Source: an uncultured Oscillospiraceae bacterium (GTDB lineage Bacteria > Bacillota > Clostridia > Oscillospirales > Oscillospiraceae). Taken from it: a stretch of DNA of 64,000 bases. The notes beneath the pieces are model-generated. The model was not told the DNA's origin and ran no database searches. It saw only the letters and a list, made by a program, of their open reading frames with translations. The stretch covers positions 1 to 64,000 of the forward strand of contig CANQQU010000001.1 of assembly GCA_947626085.1 (NCBI GenBank), in the 5' to 3' direction. This document shows positions 36,252 to 46,244 of the stretch, piece after piece. The position numbers and the translations under genes are program-made. Numbering within the stretch: position 1 is the stretch's first letter; every line of letters starts with the position of its first letter.

Positions 36252-36608
36252 TCAGTTCAGAGCGGCCTTGGCCTGGGCGACCACGGCGGCGAAGGCGTCC
36301 TTGTCCTGGATCGCCATCTCAGACAGGCTCTTCCGGTTCAGGGTCACGCCGGCCTTCTTCAGACCGTGCATAAAGGTGGAGTAGTTCATCTCGTAGGGAG
36401 CCACGGCGGCGGAGATGCGGGCGATCCACATGGTGCGGAAGGTGCGCTTCTTCTGCTTGCGGCCTTCAAAGGCATAGTTGCCGGACTTCATGACGGCCTG
36501 CTTGGCCATCTTGAAGTGCTTGGACTTGGAGCCCCAGTAGGACTTCGCCAGGCGCAGGGTCTTATTTCTTCTCTTGCGCGTCATCATCGCGCCCTTGATT
36601 CTAGCCAT
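36252..36608 (-). CDS. rplT: 50S ribosomal protein L20
   Basis: MARIKGAMMTRKRRNKTLRLAKSYWGSKSKHFKMAKQAVMKSGNYAFEGRKQKKRTFRTMWIARI. Confidence 0.98.
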   Translation of the reverse strand: MARIKGAMMTRKRRNKTLRLAKSYWGSKSKHFKMAKQAVMKSGNYAFEGRKQKKRTFRTMWIARISAAVAPYEMNYSTFMHGLKKAGVTLNRKSLSEMAIQDKDAFAAVVAQAKAALN

Positions 36609-36629
36609 AGTAGTATCCTCCTATCCTGC

Positions 36630-36827
36630 TTACTTGTACGGGATCATCTTTTTGATGGCCGCGGTGTTGGTCACGTCGGCGTAGGCCGTGCTGCGCAGGC
36701 GGCGGGTACGCTTGGTATCCTTCTTGGTGAGGATATGGCTCTTGTAGGCGCGGGCTCTCTTGACTTTCCCGGTTTTGGTCAGGTTGAATCGCTTCTTCGC
36801 GCCGCTGTGGGTTTTCAGCTTGGGCAT
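36630..36827 (-). CDS. rpmI: 50S ribosomal protein L35
   Basis: [36 protein letters not shown]. Confidence 0.98.
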   Translation of the reverse strand: MPKLKTHSGAKKRFNLTKTGKVKRARAYKSHILTKKDTKRTRRLRSTAYADVTNTAAIKKMIPYK

Positions 36828-36856
36828 AGGTGTATCTCCTTCCGTATCTACTTTGC

Positions 36857-37375
36857 TTACTTGCTGTTCTTGGGGGTGAGGAAAATGGACATGAAGCGGC
36901 CTTCCAGCTTGGGGCTCTTCTCCAGGGCGGCCATCTCCTTGCAGGACTCGGCAAACTCCAGCAGCAGCTTCTCGCCCAGATTGGTGTGGGCCATTTCCCG
37001 GCCACGGAAGCGGACGCTTACCTTGACCCGGTTGCCCTCCTTCAGGAATTTTTGGGCGCTCTTGACCTTGGTATTCAGGTCGTTGGTGTCGATGCTGGGA
37101 CTCATGCGGATCTCCTTGATCTCCACCACCCGCTGATTTTTCTTGGCCTCTTTTTCCCGCTTCTTCTGATCGAAGCAGTACTTGGAGTAGTCCATAATTT
37201 TGCAGACGGGGGGCGTGGCGTTGGGAGAGATCTTCACCAGATCCATTTGCCGCTCCTCCGCCATGGCGAGGGCTTGCGCGGCGGACATGATGCCAAGCTG
37301 GGCGCCGTCCGGGCCGATGACCCGAAGCTCCTTGTCCCGAATTTCGTCGTTGAGCTGATGGTCTAATTTGCCGAT
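36857..37375 (-). CDS. infC: Translation initiation factor IF-3, probable ATC start codon
   Basis: (I)[40 protein letters not shown]…; GGAGG lies 8 nt before ATC at 37375. Confidence 0.9.
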   Translation of the reverse strand: MGKLDHQLNDEIRDKELRVIGPDGAQLGIMSAAQALAMAEERQMDLVKISPNATPPVCKIMDYSKYCFDQKKREKEAKKNQRVVEIKEIRMSPSIDTNDLNTKVKSAQKFLKEGNRVKVSVRFRGREMAHTNLGEKLLLEFAESCKEMAALEKSPKLEGRFMSIFLTPKNSK

Positions 37376-37393
37376 GGTGAGCACCTCCAATAA

Positions 37394-37424
37394 AACAACA
37401 AAAAGCGGATGCCGAAACATCCGC
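37394..37424 (-). terminator. Leader attenuator hairpin upstream of infC-rpmI-rplT
   Basis: Minus strand GCGGATG-tttcgg-CATCCGC-TTTTTGTTGTT just before the infC RBS. Confidence 0.65.
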
Positions 37425-37521
37425 ATACCGCTTATGATCGCCCCGAAAGGAGATGGGTATGAACCTCTTTGCCCTGGGCTGGAGGTGAGGCGGATGATTC
37501 AGCCTTCTTGATTACCTTGGT

Positions 37522-37550
37522 ATTCTACCACTGAAAGCCGGGTTTGTCAA
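37522..37550 (-). promoter_or_regulatory. sigma70-type promoter of the infC operon
   Basis: Minus strand TTGACA-17-TAGAAT. Confidence 0.75.
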
Positions 37551-37682
37551 GGGTTATTTGTCCCCTTTTTCCGGAAAAAAGCGGACAAACTCTCCCATCC
37601 GGTTTACTGTATGCCCAAGCAGGGGAGTTGATTCCAGAGAAGAACAGGGCCCCGGCCTTTTGGGCCGGGGCGTCTCTGCGTT

Positions 37683-39116
37683 TTATAGATCAAAGTACCG
37701 GGCGGCGTTGCGGTAGCAGATGCCCTCCACGATCTTCTGAAGGGAGGCGTCGTGGTTGGGATATTCCCCGTTTTCCACCCACTGGCCCAGGAGGTTGCAC
37801 AGGATCCGGCGGAAATAGTCGTGCCGGGCGTAGGACAGGAAGGAGCGGGAGTCGGTGAGCATCCCGATAAAGTTGCCCAGCAGCCCCAGGCTGGCCAGGG
37901 AGCGCATTTGATCCTCCATGCCGGTCTTGGTGTCGTTGAACCACCAGGCGGAGCCGTGCTGGATCTTGCCGGGAACGGTGCTGTCCTGGAAGCAGCCAAT
38001 CAGGGTGCCCAGTTGGGCGTTGTCCGCCGGGTTCAGGGAGTAGAGAATGGTCTTGGGGCAGGCCTGCTCCAGATCCAGAGCGGACAGGAGCCGGGCGATG
38101 CTCTCGCCGCAGGTGTTCTGGGCGATGGCGTCAAAGCCGGTGTCGGCCCCCATGACGCGGTACATCCGCTCGTTGTTGTTCCGGATGCAGGAGTAGTGGA
38201 GCTGCATGGCGATGTTCAGCCGGCTGTAGGCCTTGCCCAGGCACAGGAGAATGGCGGTCTGGTACTTTTCCGCCTCCTCCAGGGTCAGGCTCTGACCGGC
38301 CAGGGCCTTCTGGTAGGCGGCCTCCACCTCGGCGGGGGTGCCCTCCCGGTAGGGGATGTAGTCCAGGCCGTGGTCGCTGGCCCGGCAGCCCCGGGCGTGG
38401 AAGTACTCCAGCCGCTCCACCAGGGCGGCGCAGACCTCGTCCACCGTGGCCAGCTTCTCCTTGCCCACGGACTTGGCCAGGACGGCCAGATATTCTACAA
38501 AGCCGGGCTTGGTGATGTTGATGGCCTTGTCCGGTCGGAAGGAGGGACAGACCTTCACGGAGATCGTGGGGTCGGCGGCGATTTTTTCATGCCACTCCAG
38601 GGTGTCCACCGGGTCGTCGGTGGTGCCGATGAAGGCCACGTTGGCCTTGCGGATGATGCCCCGGACGGTCAGATCGGGGTCGGTGCGGAGCTTTTCGTTG
38701 CAGGCGTCCCAGATCTCCTGGGCGGTGTCCAGGGTCAGAGGCTTGGTGACGCCGAAGAACTGCCGCAGCTCCAGGTTGCACCAGTGGTACATGGGGTTGC
38801 CAATGGCCATCTCCAGGGCCTCCACAAATTTCAGGAAGCGCTGATAGGCGGGCTGATCCCCGGTGACGTAGTCCTCCGGCACCCCGTTGGAGCGCATGAC
38901 CCGCCACTTGTAGTGGTCGCCGAAGTAGCTGCCGTCGGGATTTTTGCCCCCAAGCCAAACCTGGGCCAGGTTGTCAAACCGGCGGTCCTCATAGATCTCC
39001 TGGGGGGGAATGTGGCAGTGGTAGTCCACCAGAGGCATGGAGGAGGCATAGTCGTGGTACAGGTGCTTGGCGGTGTCGTTGGAGAGCAGGAAGTCTTGGT
39101 CCATAAATTGTCTCAT
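37683..39116 (-). CDS. uxaC: Glucuronate isomerase
   Basis: MRQFMDQDFLLSNDTAKHLYHDYASSMPLVDYHCHIPPQEI…. Confidence 0.95.
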   Translation of the reverse strand: MRQFMDQDFLLSNDTAKHLYHDYASSMPLVDYHCHIPPQEIYEDRRFDNLAQVWLGGKNPDGSYFGDHYKWRVMRSNGVPEDYVTGDQPAYQRFLKFVEALEMAIGNPMYHWCNLELRQFFGVTKPLTLDTAQEIWDACNEKLRTDPDLTVRGIIRKANVAFIGTTDDPVDTLEWHEKIAADPTISVKVCPSFRPDKAINITKPGFVEYLAVLAKSVGKEKLATVDEVCAALVERLEYFHARGCRASDHGLDYIPYREGTPAEVEAAYQKALAGQSLTLEEAEKYQTAILLCLGKAYSRLNIAMQLHYSCIRNNNERMYRVMGADTGFDAIAQNTCGESIARLLSALDLEQACPKTILYSLNPADNAQLGTLIGCFQDSTVPGKIQHGSAWWFNDTKTGMEDQMRSLASLGLLGNFIGMLTDSRSFLSYARHDYFRRILCNLLGQWVENGEYPNHDASLQKIVEGICYRNAARYFDL

Positions 39117-39202
39117 AACTTGGTCGCTCCTTTTTGATTTTAGATTTGGGTTCTGAACAGCCCCAGGGGGGGCAAAACTACATAGGAAGGGCGGGGGCGT
39201 GC

Positions 39203-40369
39203 CTAAAACGTGGGATAGATGGGCCGGACGTAGAGCTGATGGCTCTCCGACTCCGGCCGGGCATGGACGCCGGACACCAGCCCCAGCATGGCGTAGATCG
39301 TCACCAGGGAGCTTCCGCCGTAGCTGAAGAAGGGCAGCGTCAGACCGATCACGGGGGTGACGCCCAGGCACATGCCGATGTTGCTGATGATCTGGAAGAT
39401 CAGGGCCGAGGCCGCGCCGAAGCACACCAGCCGCCGCAGATAGTCCGGACTCCTGGTCCCCACATGGATGCAGCGCCATACGATGAGGAACAGCACCACC
39501 ATGACCCCCACGCAGCCGATAAAGCCCAGCTCCTCGCCGATGGAGGAGAAAATGTAGTCGGTGTGCTGGGCGGGGAGGGAGTCCGCCTGGACCCGGTTGC
39601 CGTTGAAGAGTCCCTGGCCGACCCAGCCGCCGCCCCGGAGGGTGTAGAGGCTGCGCAGGCTGTGATAGCGCTGATCCTCGCCGTTGGGGTCCACGGTGGG
39701 GTCCCAGAGGATCCGAAACCGATCCTTCTGGTATTCCGCCATGACGTAGTTCCACAGGAAGGGGATGGCGGCGGCGATCCCGCCCCCCGCCAGCAGGAAC
39801 CAGATCAGGCTCACCCCGCCGGCAAAGGTCATGCCGATAAAAATGAACACGAAGATCAGCGACACGCCGGCGTCGTTGGACATGACGTAGTTCACGCCCA
39901 CCAGCAGCACCAGGTGAAAGACCATGTGGAACACCGATGGAATGGAGGACACCTGGTTTTGGTGGGAGGCCATGACGGAGGCCATAATGAGGATGTAGGT
40001 GATCTTGCAGATCTCCGCCGGCTGGATGCTGAAGGGCACCAGGGGGATATCCAGCCAGCTCCGGTTACCGGTGCCGAAGTCCTCGCCGAAGGGGGTGCGC
40101 AGCAGCAGCAGCAGGAAGGTGTTGAACACCACCAGGGCCAGCCGGTGTTCGGAGAAAAATTCCGTATCGATGGAGGAGAAGACGATGAAAAACAGCACGC
40201 CCAGCAGGGCCGCCGCCACCTGGACCACCACGGAACGGAACGCGCCGGTGGGGTTGGTAGCGCTGGCGATGGCCAGGCATCCGAAGCCCGTGGCCCCCAG
40301 ACACAGCAGGAGCAGAACCAGGTCCCCCTTCCGGAAGAAGCTCTTCAGTTCGCCAAAAAATTGTTCCAT
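39203..40369 (-). CDS. FtsW/RodA/SpoVE-family protein (RodA-like)
   Basis: RSWLDIPLVPFSIQPAEICKITYILIMA…TDYIFSSIGEELGFIG…PVIGLTLPFFSYGGSSL. Confidence 0.92.
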   Translation of the reverse strand: MEQFFGELKSFFRKGDLVLLLLCLGATGFGCLAIASATNPTGAFRSVVVQVAAALLGVLFFIVFSSIDTEFFSEHRLALVVFNTFLLLLLRTPFGEDFGTGNRSWLDIPLVPFSIQPAEICKITYILIMASVMASHQNQVSSIPSVFHMVFHLVLLVGVNYVMSNDAGVSLIFVFIFIGMTFAGGVSLIWFLLAGGGIAAAIPFLWNYVMAEYQKDRFRILWDPTVDPNGEDQRYHSLRSLYTLRGGGWVGQGLFNGNRVQADSLPAQHTDYIFSSIGEELGFIGCVGVMVVLFLIVWRCIHVGTRSPDYLRRLVCFGAASALIFQIISNIGMCLGVTPVIGLTLPFFSYGGSSLVTIYAMLGLVSGVHARPESESHQLYVRPIYPTF

Positions 40370-40497
40370 GGATCCGCCTCCTTGGCTTTATTCTATCACA
40401 ACCCGGGGCAAATGTAAACCATGCCGCAGAAAATTCACATTTTTCGCCGGACACGGGAAAAACCGCCTCCAAAGGGAGAGAAAATGGAAAATTGGAC

Positions 40498-40526
40498 TTG
40501 ACTTTTTTCTTCCCGCCTGATAAAAT
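40498..40526 (+). promoter_or_regulatory. Promoter of rplU operon
   Basis: TTGACT-17-TAAAAT, ~90-nt leader to rplU. Confidence 0.65.
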
Positions 40527-40617
40527 AGACGGGCCGCATTGAAAAGGCTCTAAGTCCGGTATTTCTTCGGCGCCTTCCAAGCGAGACTACATGATTAAAA
40601 GTAGGTGAAACAAACAA

Positions 40618-40929
40618 ATGAAAGCAGTTATCGTCACCGGCGGGAAGCAGTACACCGTTGCCGAGGGGGACACCCTCTACATCGAGAAGCTCGGCGCCGA
40701 GGAGAACGCCCAGGTCACTTTTGACCAGGTGCTGGCGGTCCTGGATGGGGAAAATTCCAAGATCGGCGCGCCTGTGCTGGAGGGCGCCAAGGTGGAGGCC
40801 AAGGTGCTGAAAAACGGCAAGGGCAAGAAGCTCTACGTCTTTAAGTACAAGGCCAAGAAGAACGAGAAGAGCAAGATGGGCCACCGTCAGCCCTACACCA
40901 AGGTGGAGATCACCAAAATCGCCCTGTAA
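40618..40929 (+). CDS. rplU: 50S ribosomal protein L21
   Basis: [25 protein letters not shown]…[15 protein letters not shown]. Confidence 0.97.
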   Translation: MKAVIVTGGKQYTVAEGDTLYIEKLGAEENAQVTFDQVLAVLDGENSKIGAPVLEGAKVEAKVLKNGKGKKLYVFKYKAKKNEKSKMGHRQPYTKVEITKIAL

Positions 40930-40930
40930 A

Positions 40931-41254
40931 ATGACCAGGTGCGAGTTTTATTCCGACGGGGACCGGATCACCGGGTTCACCGTCAGCGGCCACAGCGGCT
41001 ATTCGGAGGCGGGCACGGACATTGTCTGCGCCGCCGTTTCCGCCGCCGTGACCATGGCCGAGGCCACCGTCAACGATGTGTGCGGCGCCAAGGCCAAAGT
41101 CCGGGTCAGGGAGGAGGACGCCCGAATCAGCCTGACCCTTCCCGCTGTCTGCGATGAGGAGGAGACAGTCCAGGCCGTGCTGGCGGGACTGATGCTGACG
41201 CTGTGCAGCCTGCGGGACGATTATCCTGATTATATCGAAGTTTTGGAGGTGTAA
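40931..41254 (+). CDS. prp: Ribosomal-processing cysteine protease Prp (YsxB)
   Basis: [26 protein letters not shown] between rplU and rpmA. Confidence 0.93.
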   Translation: MTRCEFYSDGDRITGFTVSGHSGYSEAGTDIVCAAVSAAVTMAEATVNDVCGAKAKVRVREEDARISLTLPAVCDEEETVQAVLAGLMLTLCSLRDDYPDYIEVLEV

Positions 41255-41258
41255 ACCC

Positions 41259-41540
41259 ATGCTGAAAATCGGTTTTCAGTTCTTCGCGCACCATAAGGGC
41301 GGCGGTTCCACCAAGAACGGCCGGGACTCCGAGTCCAAGCGCCTGGGCGCTAAGCGGGCCGACGGTCAGTTCGTTCTGGCCGGCAACATCCTGGTCCGTC
41401 AGAGAGGCACCCATATCCATCCCGGTGTGAACGTGGGCATCGGCAGCGACGACACCCTGTTTGCCCTGGTGGATGGCACCGTCCGCTTTGAGCGGAAGGG
41501 CAAGGATCGCCGTCAGTGCTCGGTGTACGCGGAGCAGTAA
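41259..41540 (+). CDS. rpmA: 50S ribosomal protein L27 with cleavable N-terminal extension
   Basis: [33 protein letters not shown]…. Confidence 0.97.
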   Translation: MLKIGFQFFAHHKGGGSTKNGRDSESKRLGAKRADGQFVLAGNILVRQRGTHIHPGVNVGIGSDDTLFALVDGTVRFERKGKDRRQCSVYAEQ

Positions 41541-41550
41541 TCGGAAACAA

Positions 41551-41578
41551 GGGGCTGCCTCGGCAGCCCCGTTTTTTT
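41551..41578 (+). terminator. Intrinsic terminator between rpmA and obg
   Basis: GGGGCTGC-ctcg-GCAGCCCC-g-TTTTTTT. Confidence 0.8.
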
Positions 41579-41589
41579 GGAGGTTCCCT

Positions 41590-42864
41590 ATGTTTGTGGA
41601 TAAAGTGCGGATCAGCGTTGCCGGCGGCCGGGGCGGAGACGGGGCGGTGGCCTTCCACCGGGAGAAATACGTGGCCGCCGGCGGCCCCGACGGGGGCGAC
41701 GGGGGCCACGGGGGCAGCGTGATCCTCCGGGTCAACGACAACCTGTCCACCCTGCTGGACTTTCGCTACAAGCGCAAATACCAGGCCCAGTCCGGCGTTG
41801 CCGGCGCCGGCGGACGGCGCAGCGGCAAGCGGGGGGAGGACCTGATCATCCAGGTGCCCCGGGGCACCGTGGTCCGGGATGCGGAGACGGAAAAAATCAT
41901 CGTGGACATGTCCACCGGGGAGGATTTCGTCCTGGCCAAGGGCGGCCGGGGCGGCTGGGGCAACGGCCGGTTCGCCACTGCCACCCGTCAGCTGCCCAGG
42001 TTTGCCAAGGCGGGCCGCCCGGGCCAGGAGCGGGACGTGATCCTGGAGCTGAAGCTCCTGGCGGATGTGGGCCTGGTGGGCTTTCCCAACGTGGGAAAAT
42101 CCACGATCCTGTCCCGGACCTCCAACGCCCGGCCCAAGATCGCCAACTACCACTTCACCACCCTCTACCCCAATCTGGGGGTCATCTATGTGGAGGAGGG
42201 GGTGTCCTTCGTCATGGCGGACATCCCAGGCATCATCGAGGGCGCCGCCCAGGGCGCCGGGCTGGGCCACGATTTTTTGCGGCACATCGACCGGTGCCGC
42301 CTGCTGGTCCATGTGGTGGACGTGTCCGGCAGCGAGGGCCGGGACCCGGTGGCGGATTTCGACGCCATCTGCGCCGAGCTGGCGGAGTATTCCCCGGACC
42401 TGGCCGCCCGGCCCATGCTGGTGGCCGCCAACAAGACGGACCTGCTGCCGCCGGATTCGGACAATTTGGAGCGGCTCCGGGCCCATGTCCAGGCCAAAGG
42501 GTGCGGCCTGCTGACCATCTCCGCCGGCACCGGACAGGGGCTGCGGGAGCTGGTTTTGACGGTTGCCCGGCAGCTGCGGGCCCTGCCGCCGGTGGCATAC
42601 TACGAACCGGAGTATGTGGAGCCGGAGGTCCAGCCCGGAGACCCGGAGGAGCTGGAGATCGAGCATCTGGGCAGCACCTGGGCCGTCACCGGGACCTGGC
42701 TGGAGCGGCTGATGCAGGATATCAATTTCCAGGACTACGAGAGCCGGAATTTCTTCGACCTCCAGCTTCGGAAGTGGGGCGTTTATGCCCGGCTGGAGGA
42801 AATGGGCATCCAGGATGGGGATACCGTGGATCTTTATGGCATGGAATTTGAATATCGGAAATAA
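41590..42864 (+). CDS. obg: GTPase Obg/CgtA
   Basis: MFVDKVRISVAGGRGGDGAVAFHREKYVAAGGPDGGDGGHGG…VGFPNVGKSTIL…. Confidence 0.97.
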   Translation: MFVDKVRISVAGGRGGDGAVAFHREKYVAAGGPDGGDGGHGGSVILRVNDNLSTLLDFRYKRKYQAQSGVAGAGGRRSGKRGEDLIIQVPRGTVVRDAETEKIIVDMSTGEDFVLAKGGRGGWGNGRFATATRQLPRFAKAGRPGQERDVILELKLLADVGLVGFPNVGKSTILSRTSNARPKIANYHFTTLYPNLGVIYVEEGVSFVMADIPGIIEGAAQGAGLGHDFLRHIDRCRLLVHVVDVSGSEGRDPVADFDAICAELAEYSPDLAARPMLVAANKTDLLPPDSDNLERLRAHVQAKGCGLLTISAGTGQGLRELVLTVARQLRALPPVAYYEPEYVEPEVQPGDPEELEIEHLGSTWAVTGTWLERLMQDINFQDYESRNFFDLQLRKWGVYARLEEMGIQDGDTVDLYGMEFEYRK

Positions 42865-42977
42865 AAACATTTGCCATTTTCGCTAATCGTGCTATAATAA
42901 TGGAGTCACCGATCGTGTGACTCCATTTTAGCTTTTTCTCGCCGTTTTTGAATGACGCCGCGATAAGGAGGGCTCGT

Positions 42978-44129
42978 ATGATTTGGAACTTAAACCAAGT
43001 GAATTTCCGGCAGTTTGGAACGATCCTGCCGGAACAGACCGCCCGGAACCGCCGGGATCAGGAGGGCTACCGGGAGCGGCTCCAGCTCAGCGGCCCCGAC
43101 GCCCCGGTATATCTGGCGGGGGCGGATACCTGGCTGTGCAGCGGGGAGGGAATGACGGTGCTGTCCGTCTCCGCGGACAATGAGAACTTCTCCCATTTCT
43201 ATCTGGACAAGCCGGTGTTCATCCGGGCGGGGGTCTATTTTTCCCTGGCGCCTCTGACGGACACCGCCTGGGCGGACTATTCCGCCCCCGAGCCGCCGGT
43301 GCAGGTGGGTTCCCGGAACCAGGAGGAGGGATACCACGTCCAGACGAACCTCCGGGTGGAGCGGCTGTACACCTTCTTCTACCAGGAGAAGGAGCGGGGC
43401 TTTGTCTTCGCGGGGGAGGCCCATCCGGCTCTGGAGCTGACCTATGTGGATCAGGGCTCCCTGCACTCCGTGGCGGAGGGACAGGACCTGCTGCTGGAGC
43501 AGGGGGACATGGTCCTCTACGGCCCGGGGCAGTGGCATATGCAGTATGCCGATATCGGGGTGGCCCCCCGGTTCGTCACCGTGTCCTTCGATATCTCCGG
43601 GGCGGATCTTTCCGCCCTGACCAACCGAAAATTCCAGTCCCCCCAGCGGGCGGCCACCATTCTCAAGCAGATGCTCCAGGAGCAGGAGCGGATGGACGAC
43701 TACTCCAACGATATGATCCTGTGCCTGCTGAATCTGCTGCTGCTGACGCTGCAGCGGGAGGCGGGGGGCCACACCGAGCGGCTCAAAACCGCCCACGCCC
43801 TCCACGCGGAGAATGAGATCATTCGCAAGGCCCAGCAGTATATCAGCGCCCATGTGCGGGAGAAGATGTCGGTGCCCATGGTGGCGAAAAATGTGGACGT
43901 GAGTCCCAGCTACCTGACGGCCCTGTTCCACAAGAATCTCCAGATCTCCCCGGGGGAGTATATCCGCCGGGTAAAGCTCCAGGAGAGCAAGCAGATGATC
44001 CGGGAGAACAACATGAACTTCACCGAGATCGCCGCCGCCCTGCAATACTCCACGGTGCATCACTTCTCCCGGCAGTTTAAGGAGAAATTCGGCATCACCC
44101 CCACGGAGTACGCCAAATCGGTCCGGTAA
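42978..44129 (+). CDS. AraC-family transcriptional regulator
   Basis: C-terminal double HTH: SVPMVAKNVDVSPSYLTALFHKNLQISPGEYIRRVKLQES…STVHHFSRQFKEKFGITPTEYAKSVR. Confidence 0.9.
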   Translation: MIWNLNQVNFRQFGTILPEQTARNRRDQEGYRERLQLSGPDAPVYLAGADTWLCSGEGMTVLSVSADNENFSHFYLDKPVFIRAGVYFSLAPLTDTAWADYSAPEPPVQVGSRNQEEGYHVQTNLRVERLYTFFYQEKERGFVFAGEAHPALELTYVDQGSLHSVAEGQDLLLEQGDMVLYGPGQWHMQYADIGVAPRFVTVSFDISGADLSALTNRKFQSPQRAATILKQMLQEQERMDDYSNDMILCLLNLLLLTLQREAGGHTERLKTAHALHAENEIIRKAQQYISAHVREKMSVPMVAKNVDVSPSYLTALFHKNLQISPGEYIRRVKLQESKQMIRENNMNFTEIAAALQYSTVHHFSRQFKEKFGITPTEYAKSVR

Positions 44130-44134
44130 AAGCC

Positions 44135-44926
44135 ATGGATTTGAAAGTCTTGGCCGTGGGGGACGTGGTGGGCCGCCCGGGTATGGAGATGATCCGCAAG
44201 CATCTTCCCCGCCTTCGGCGGCAGCTGGAGGCGGACTTCGTGGTGGTCAACGGGGAGAACGCCAACGTGGTGGGAATGACCCCCCAGCAGGGGGAGGAAA
44301 TTCTGAACGCCGGAGCGGACGTGATCACCATGGGCAACCACACCTATCGCCACCGGGAGCTGGTCCCCTATCTGGAGGAATGCCCCCAGATCCTCCGCCC
44401 GGCAAATTTGGCGCCCCAGAGTCCGGGCCGGGGCTGGGCGGAGTTTGATACCCCTGTTGGAAAGCTGGCGGTGATCGACCTGATCGGCCGGTGCAATATG
44501 GACTACGGGCCGGACAACCCCTTTTTGCTGGTGGAAAAGCTGGTGAAAAAGCGCTCTACCCGGCTAATCCTGGTGGAGTTTCACGCCGAGGCCACCTCGG
44601 AGAAGCTGGCCATGGGCTATATGTTGGATGGCCAGGTCAGCGCCGTCTGGGGGACCCACACCCATGTGCCCACCGCCGATGCCCAGGTGCTGCCCCAGGG
44701 CACCGGCTATGTGACGGACCTGGGCATGACCGGACCGGCGATTTCGGTGCTGGGCATCCGGCCGGAGCTGTCCATCGCCCGGTTCCGGGGGGACCTTCCC
44801 GACCGGTATCGCTGGGCGGCGGGCCCGGCCAAGCTGGAGGGGGTACTCTTTACCCTGGACGCCCAGACCGGCCGCTGCCGGAAGGCGGAACGGGTGGATC
44901 TCCGGGAGGACGACCCCCGAGGCTGA
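44135..44926 (+). CDS. ymdB: YmdB-family metallophosphoesterase (2',3'-cyclic-nucleotide phosphodiesterase-like)
   Basis: VLAVGDVVGRPGMEMIRKHLPRLRRQLEADFVVVNGENAN…ITMGNHTY…GTHTHVPTADAQVLPQGTGYVTDLGMTGP. Confidence 0.92.
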   Translation: MDLKVLAVGDVVGRPGMEMIRKHLPRLRRQLEADFVVVNGENANVVGMTPQQGEEILNAGADVITMGNHTYRHRELVPYLEECPQILRPANLAPQSPGRGWAEFDTPVGKLAVIDLIGRCNMDYGPDNPFLLVEKLVKKRSTRLILVEFHAEATSEKLAMGYMLDGQVSAVWGTHTHVPTADAQVLPQGTGYVTDLGMTGPAISVLGIRPELSIARFRGDLPDRYRWAAGPAKLEGVLFTLDAQTGRCRKAERVDLREDDPRG

Positions 44927-45002
44927 GCCCCACCGCCTCCTCAAAATACGACAAAATCCCCGGAAGGCCCCTTGGGCCTCCCGGGGATGCGCTTAAAAAG
45001 GA

Positions 45003-46244
45003 TTATTTCGCGAAGACCCGCTTGAGCTGGACGAACCGGGGCAGGCCGTCCTCCTTGACCATGCCGGTCTCCCCCTGGATCAGGGGCAGGCAGTAGTCGA
45101 TGAAGCCCTGGGTCACGCCGTTGCCGGCCTCGTTGATCCACTCCTGGGGCACCTTCTTCTCGGTATTGGCCACCAGGCTCAGATCGAACAGCTCCGGCTC
45201 GCACTTGTAGCCCCCCTCCCGGGTGCAGCGGAAGCCCACCATCTTGTCGGTGATGCCGGCCACGGCGGACTCCACCGCCACCTTGCCGGACATGAAGGAC
45301 TCGGCGATGTCGGTGCCGGAGGCGCAGTGGGCGGCGCAGCGCTGCAGCAGGCTCAGCTCGATGGGCCGGACCTTGGCGCCGGTGGCGGCCTTGACGATGT
45401 CCGCCAGACGGGCGGCCAGGCCGCCCAGCTGGGCGTGGCCGAAGCCGTCGGTGCCGGAGGTCTTGGCCTCGGAGACGAAGGTGCCGTCGGCGTAGTGGAC
45501 GCCCTCGGACACCGCCACGATGCAGTTCTTCTTCTCGCCGTAGATCCGCTTCACGTCCGCCAGGAAGGCGTCCATGTCAAAGTCCCGCTCGGGCAGGTAC
45601 ACCAGGTCGGGCCCGTCCCCCTTGATCCCGGCCAGGGCGGCGGCGGCGGTGAGCCAGCCGGCGTGGCGGCCCATGCACTCCACGATGGTGACCATGCCGG
45701 TGTCGTACACCTGGGAATCCCGGCTGACCTCCATGAAGGAGGTGGCGATATACTTGGCGGCGGAGGCGAAGCCCGGGCAGTGGTCCGTGCCGGCCAGGTC
45801 GTTGTCGATGGTCTTGGGCACACCCATGACCCGGCACTCGTAGCCGGCCTTGCTCATATATTTGGAGATCTTGTTGCAGGTGTCCATGGAGTCGTTGCCG
45901 CCGTTGTAGAAGAAATAGCGGACGTTGTACTTCTTGAAGATCTCCAGGATGCGCTTATAGTCCGTGTCGTCCACGTCCGGGTCCGCGATTTTATACCGGC
46001 AGGAGCCTAGGGCGGAGGAGGGGGTGTAGAGCATCCGCTCCAGCTCCTTGGGGTCCTCCTCGTCCATGATCATCAGCTGGTCGTTCAGAACGCCCTTGAT
46101 GCCGTGGAACGCGCCGTAGACCTTGGTGATGTTGGGGTTTTCCAGGCCGGTTTTGATCACGCCGTAGGCGGAGCAGTTGATCACGGCGGACGGGCCGCCG
46201 GACTGGCCGATGATCAAGGAACCGACCAGAGGCTTTTCAGACAT
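45003..46244 (-). CDS. Diphosphate-type 6-phosphofructokinase
   Basis: FYNGGNDSMDT and MGVPKTIDNDLAGTDHCPGF; GGNDS and PKTIDND fit PPi-PFKs. Confidence 0.92.
   Translation of the reverse strand: MSEKPLVGSLIIGQSGGPSAVINCSAYGVIKTGLENPNITKVYGAFHGIKGVLNDQLMIMDEEDPKELERMLYTPSSALGSCRYKIADPDVDDTDYKRILEIFKKYNVRYFFYNGGNDSMDTCNKISKYMSKAGYECRVMGVPKTIDNDLAGTDHCPGFASAAKYIATSFMEVSRDSQVYDTGMVTIVECMGRHAGWLTAAAALAGIKGDGPDLVYLPERDFDMDAFLADVKRIYGEKKNCIVAVSEGVHYADGTFVSEAKTSGTDGFGHAQLGGLAARLADIVKAATGAKVRPIELSLLQRCAAHCASGTDIAESFMSGKVAVESAVAGITDKMVGFRCTREGGYKCEPELFDLSLVANTEKKVPQEWINEAGNGVTQGFIDYCLPLIQGETGMVKEDGLPRFVQLKRVFAK

Noticed and set aside
36852-37366. Plus-strand ORF 36830-37366 opposite infC
   Set aside because: Antisense to a clear infC gene; its translation is low-complexity with no domain.
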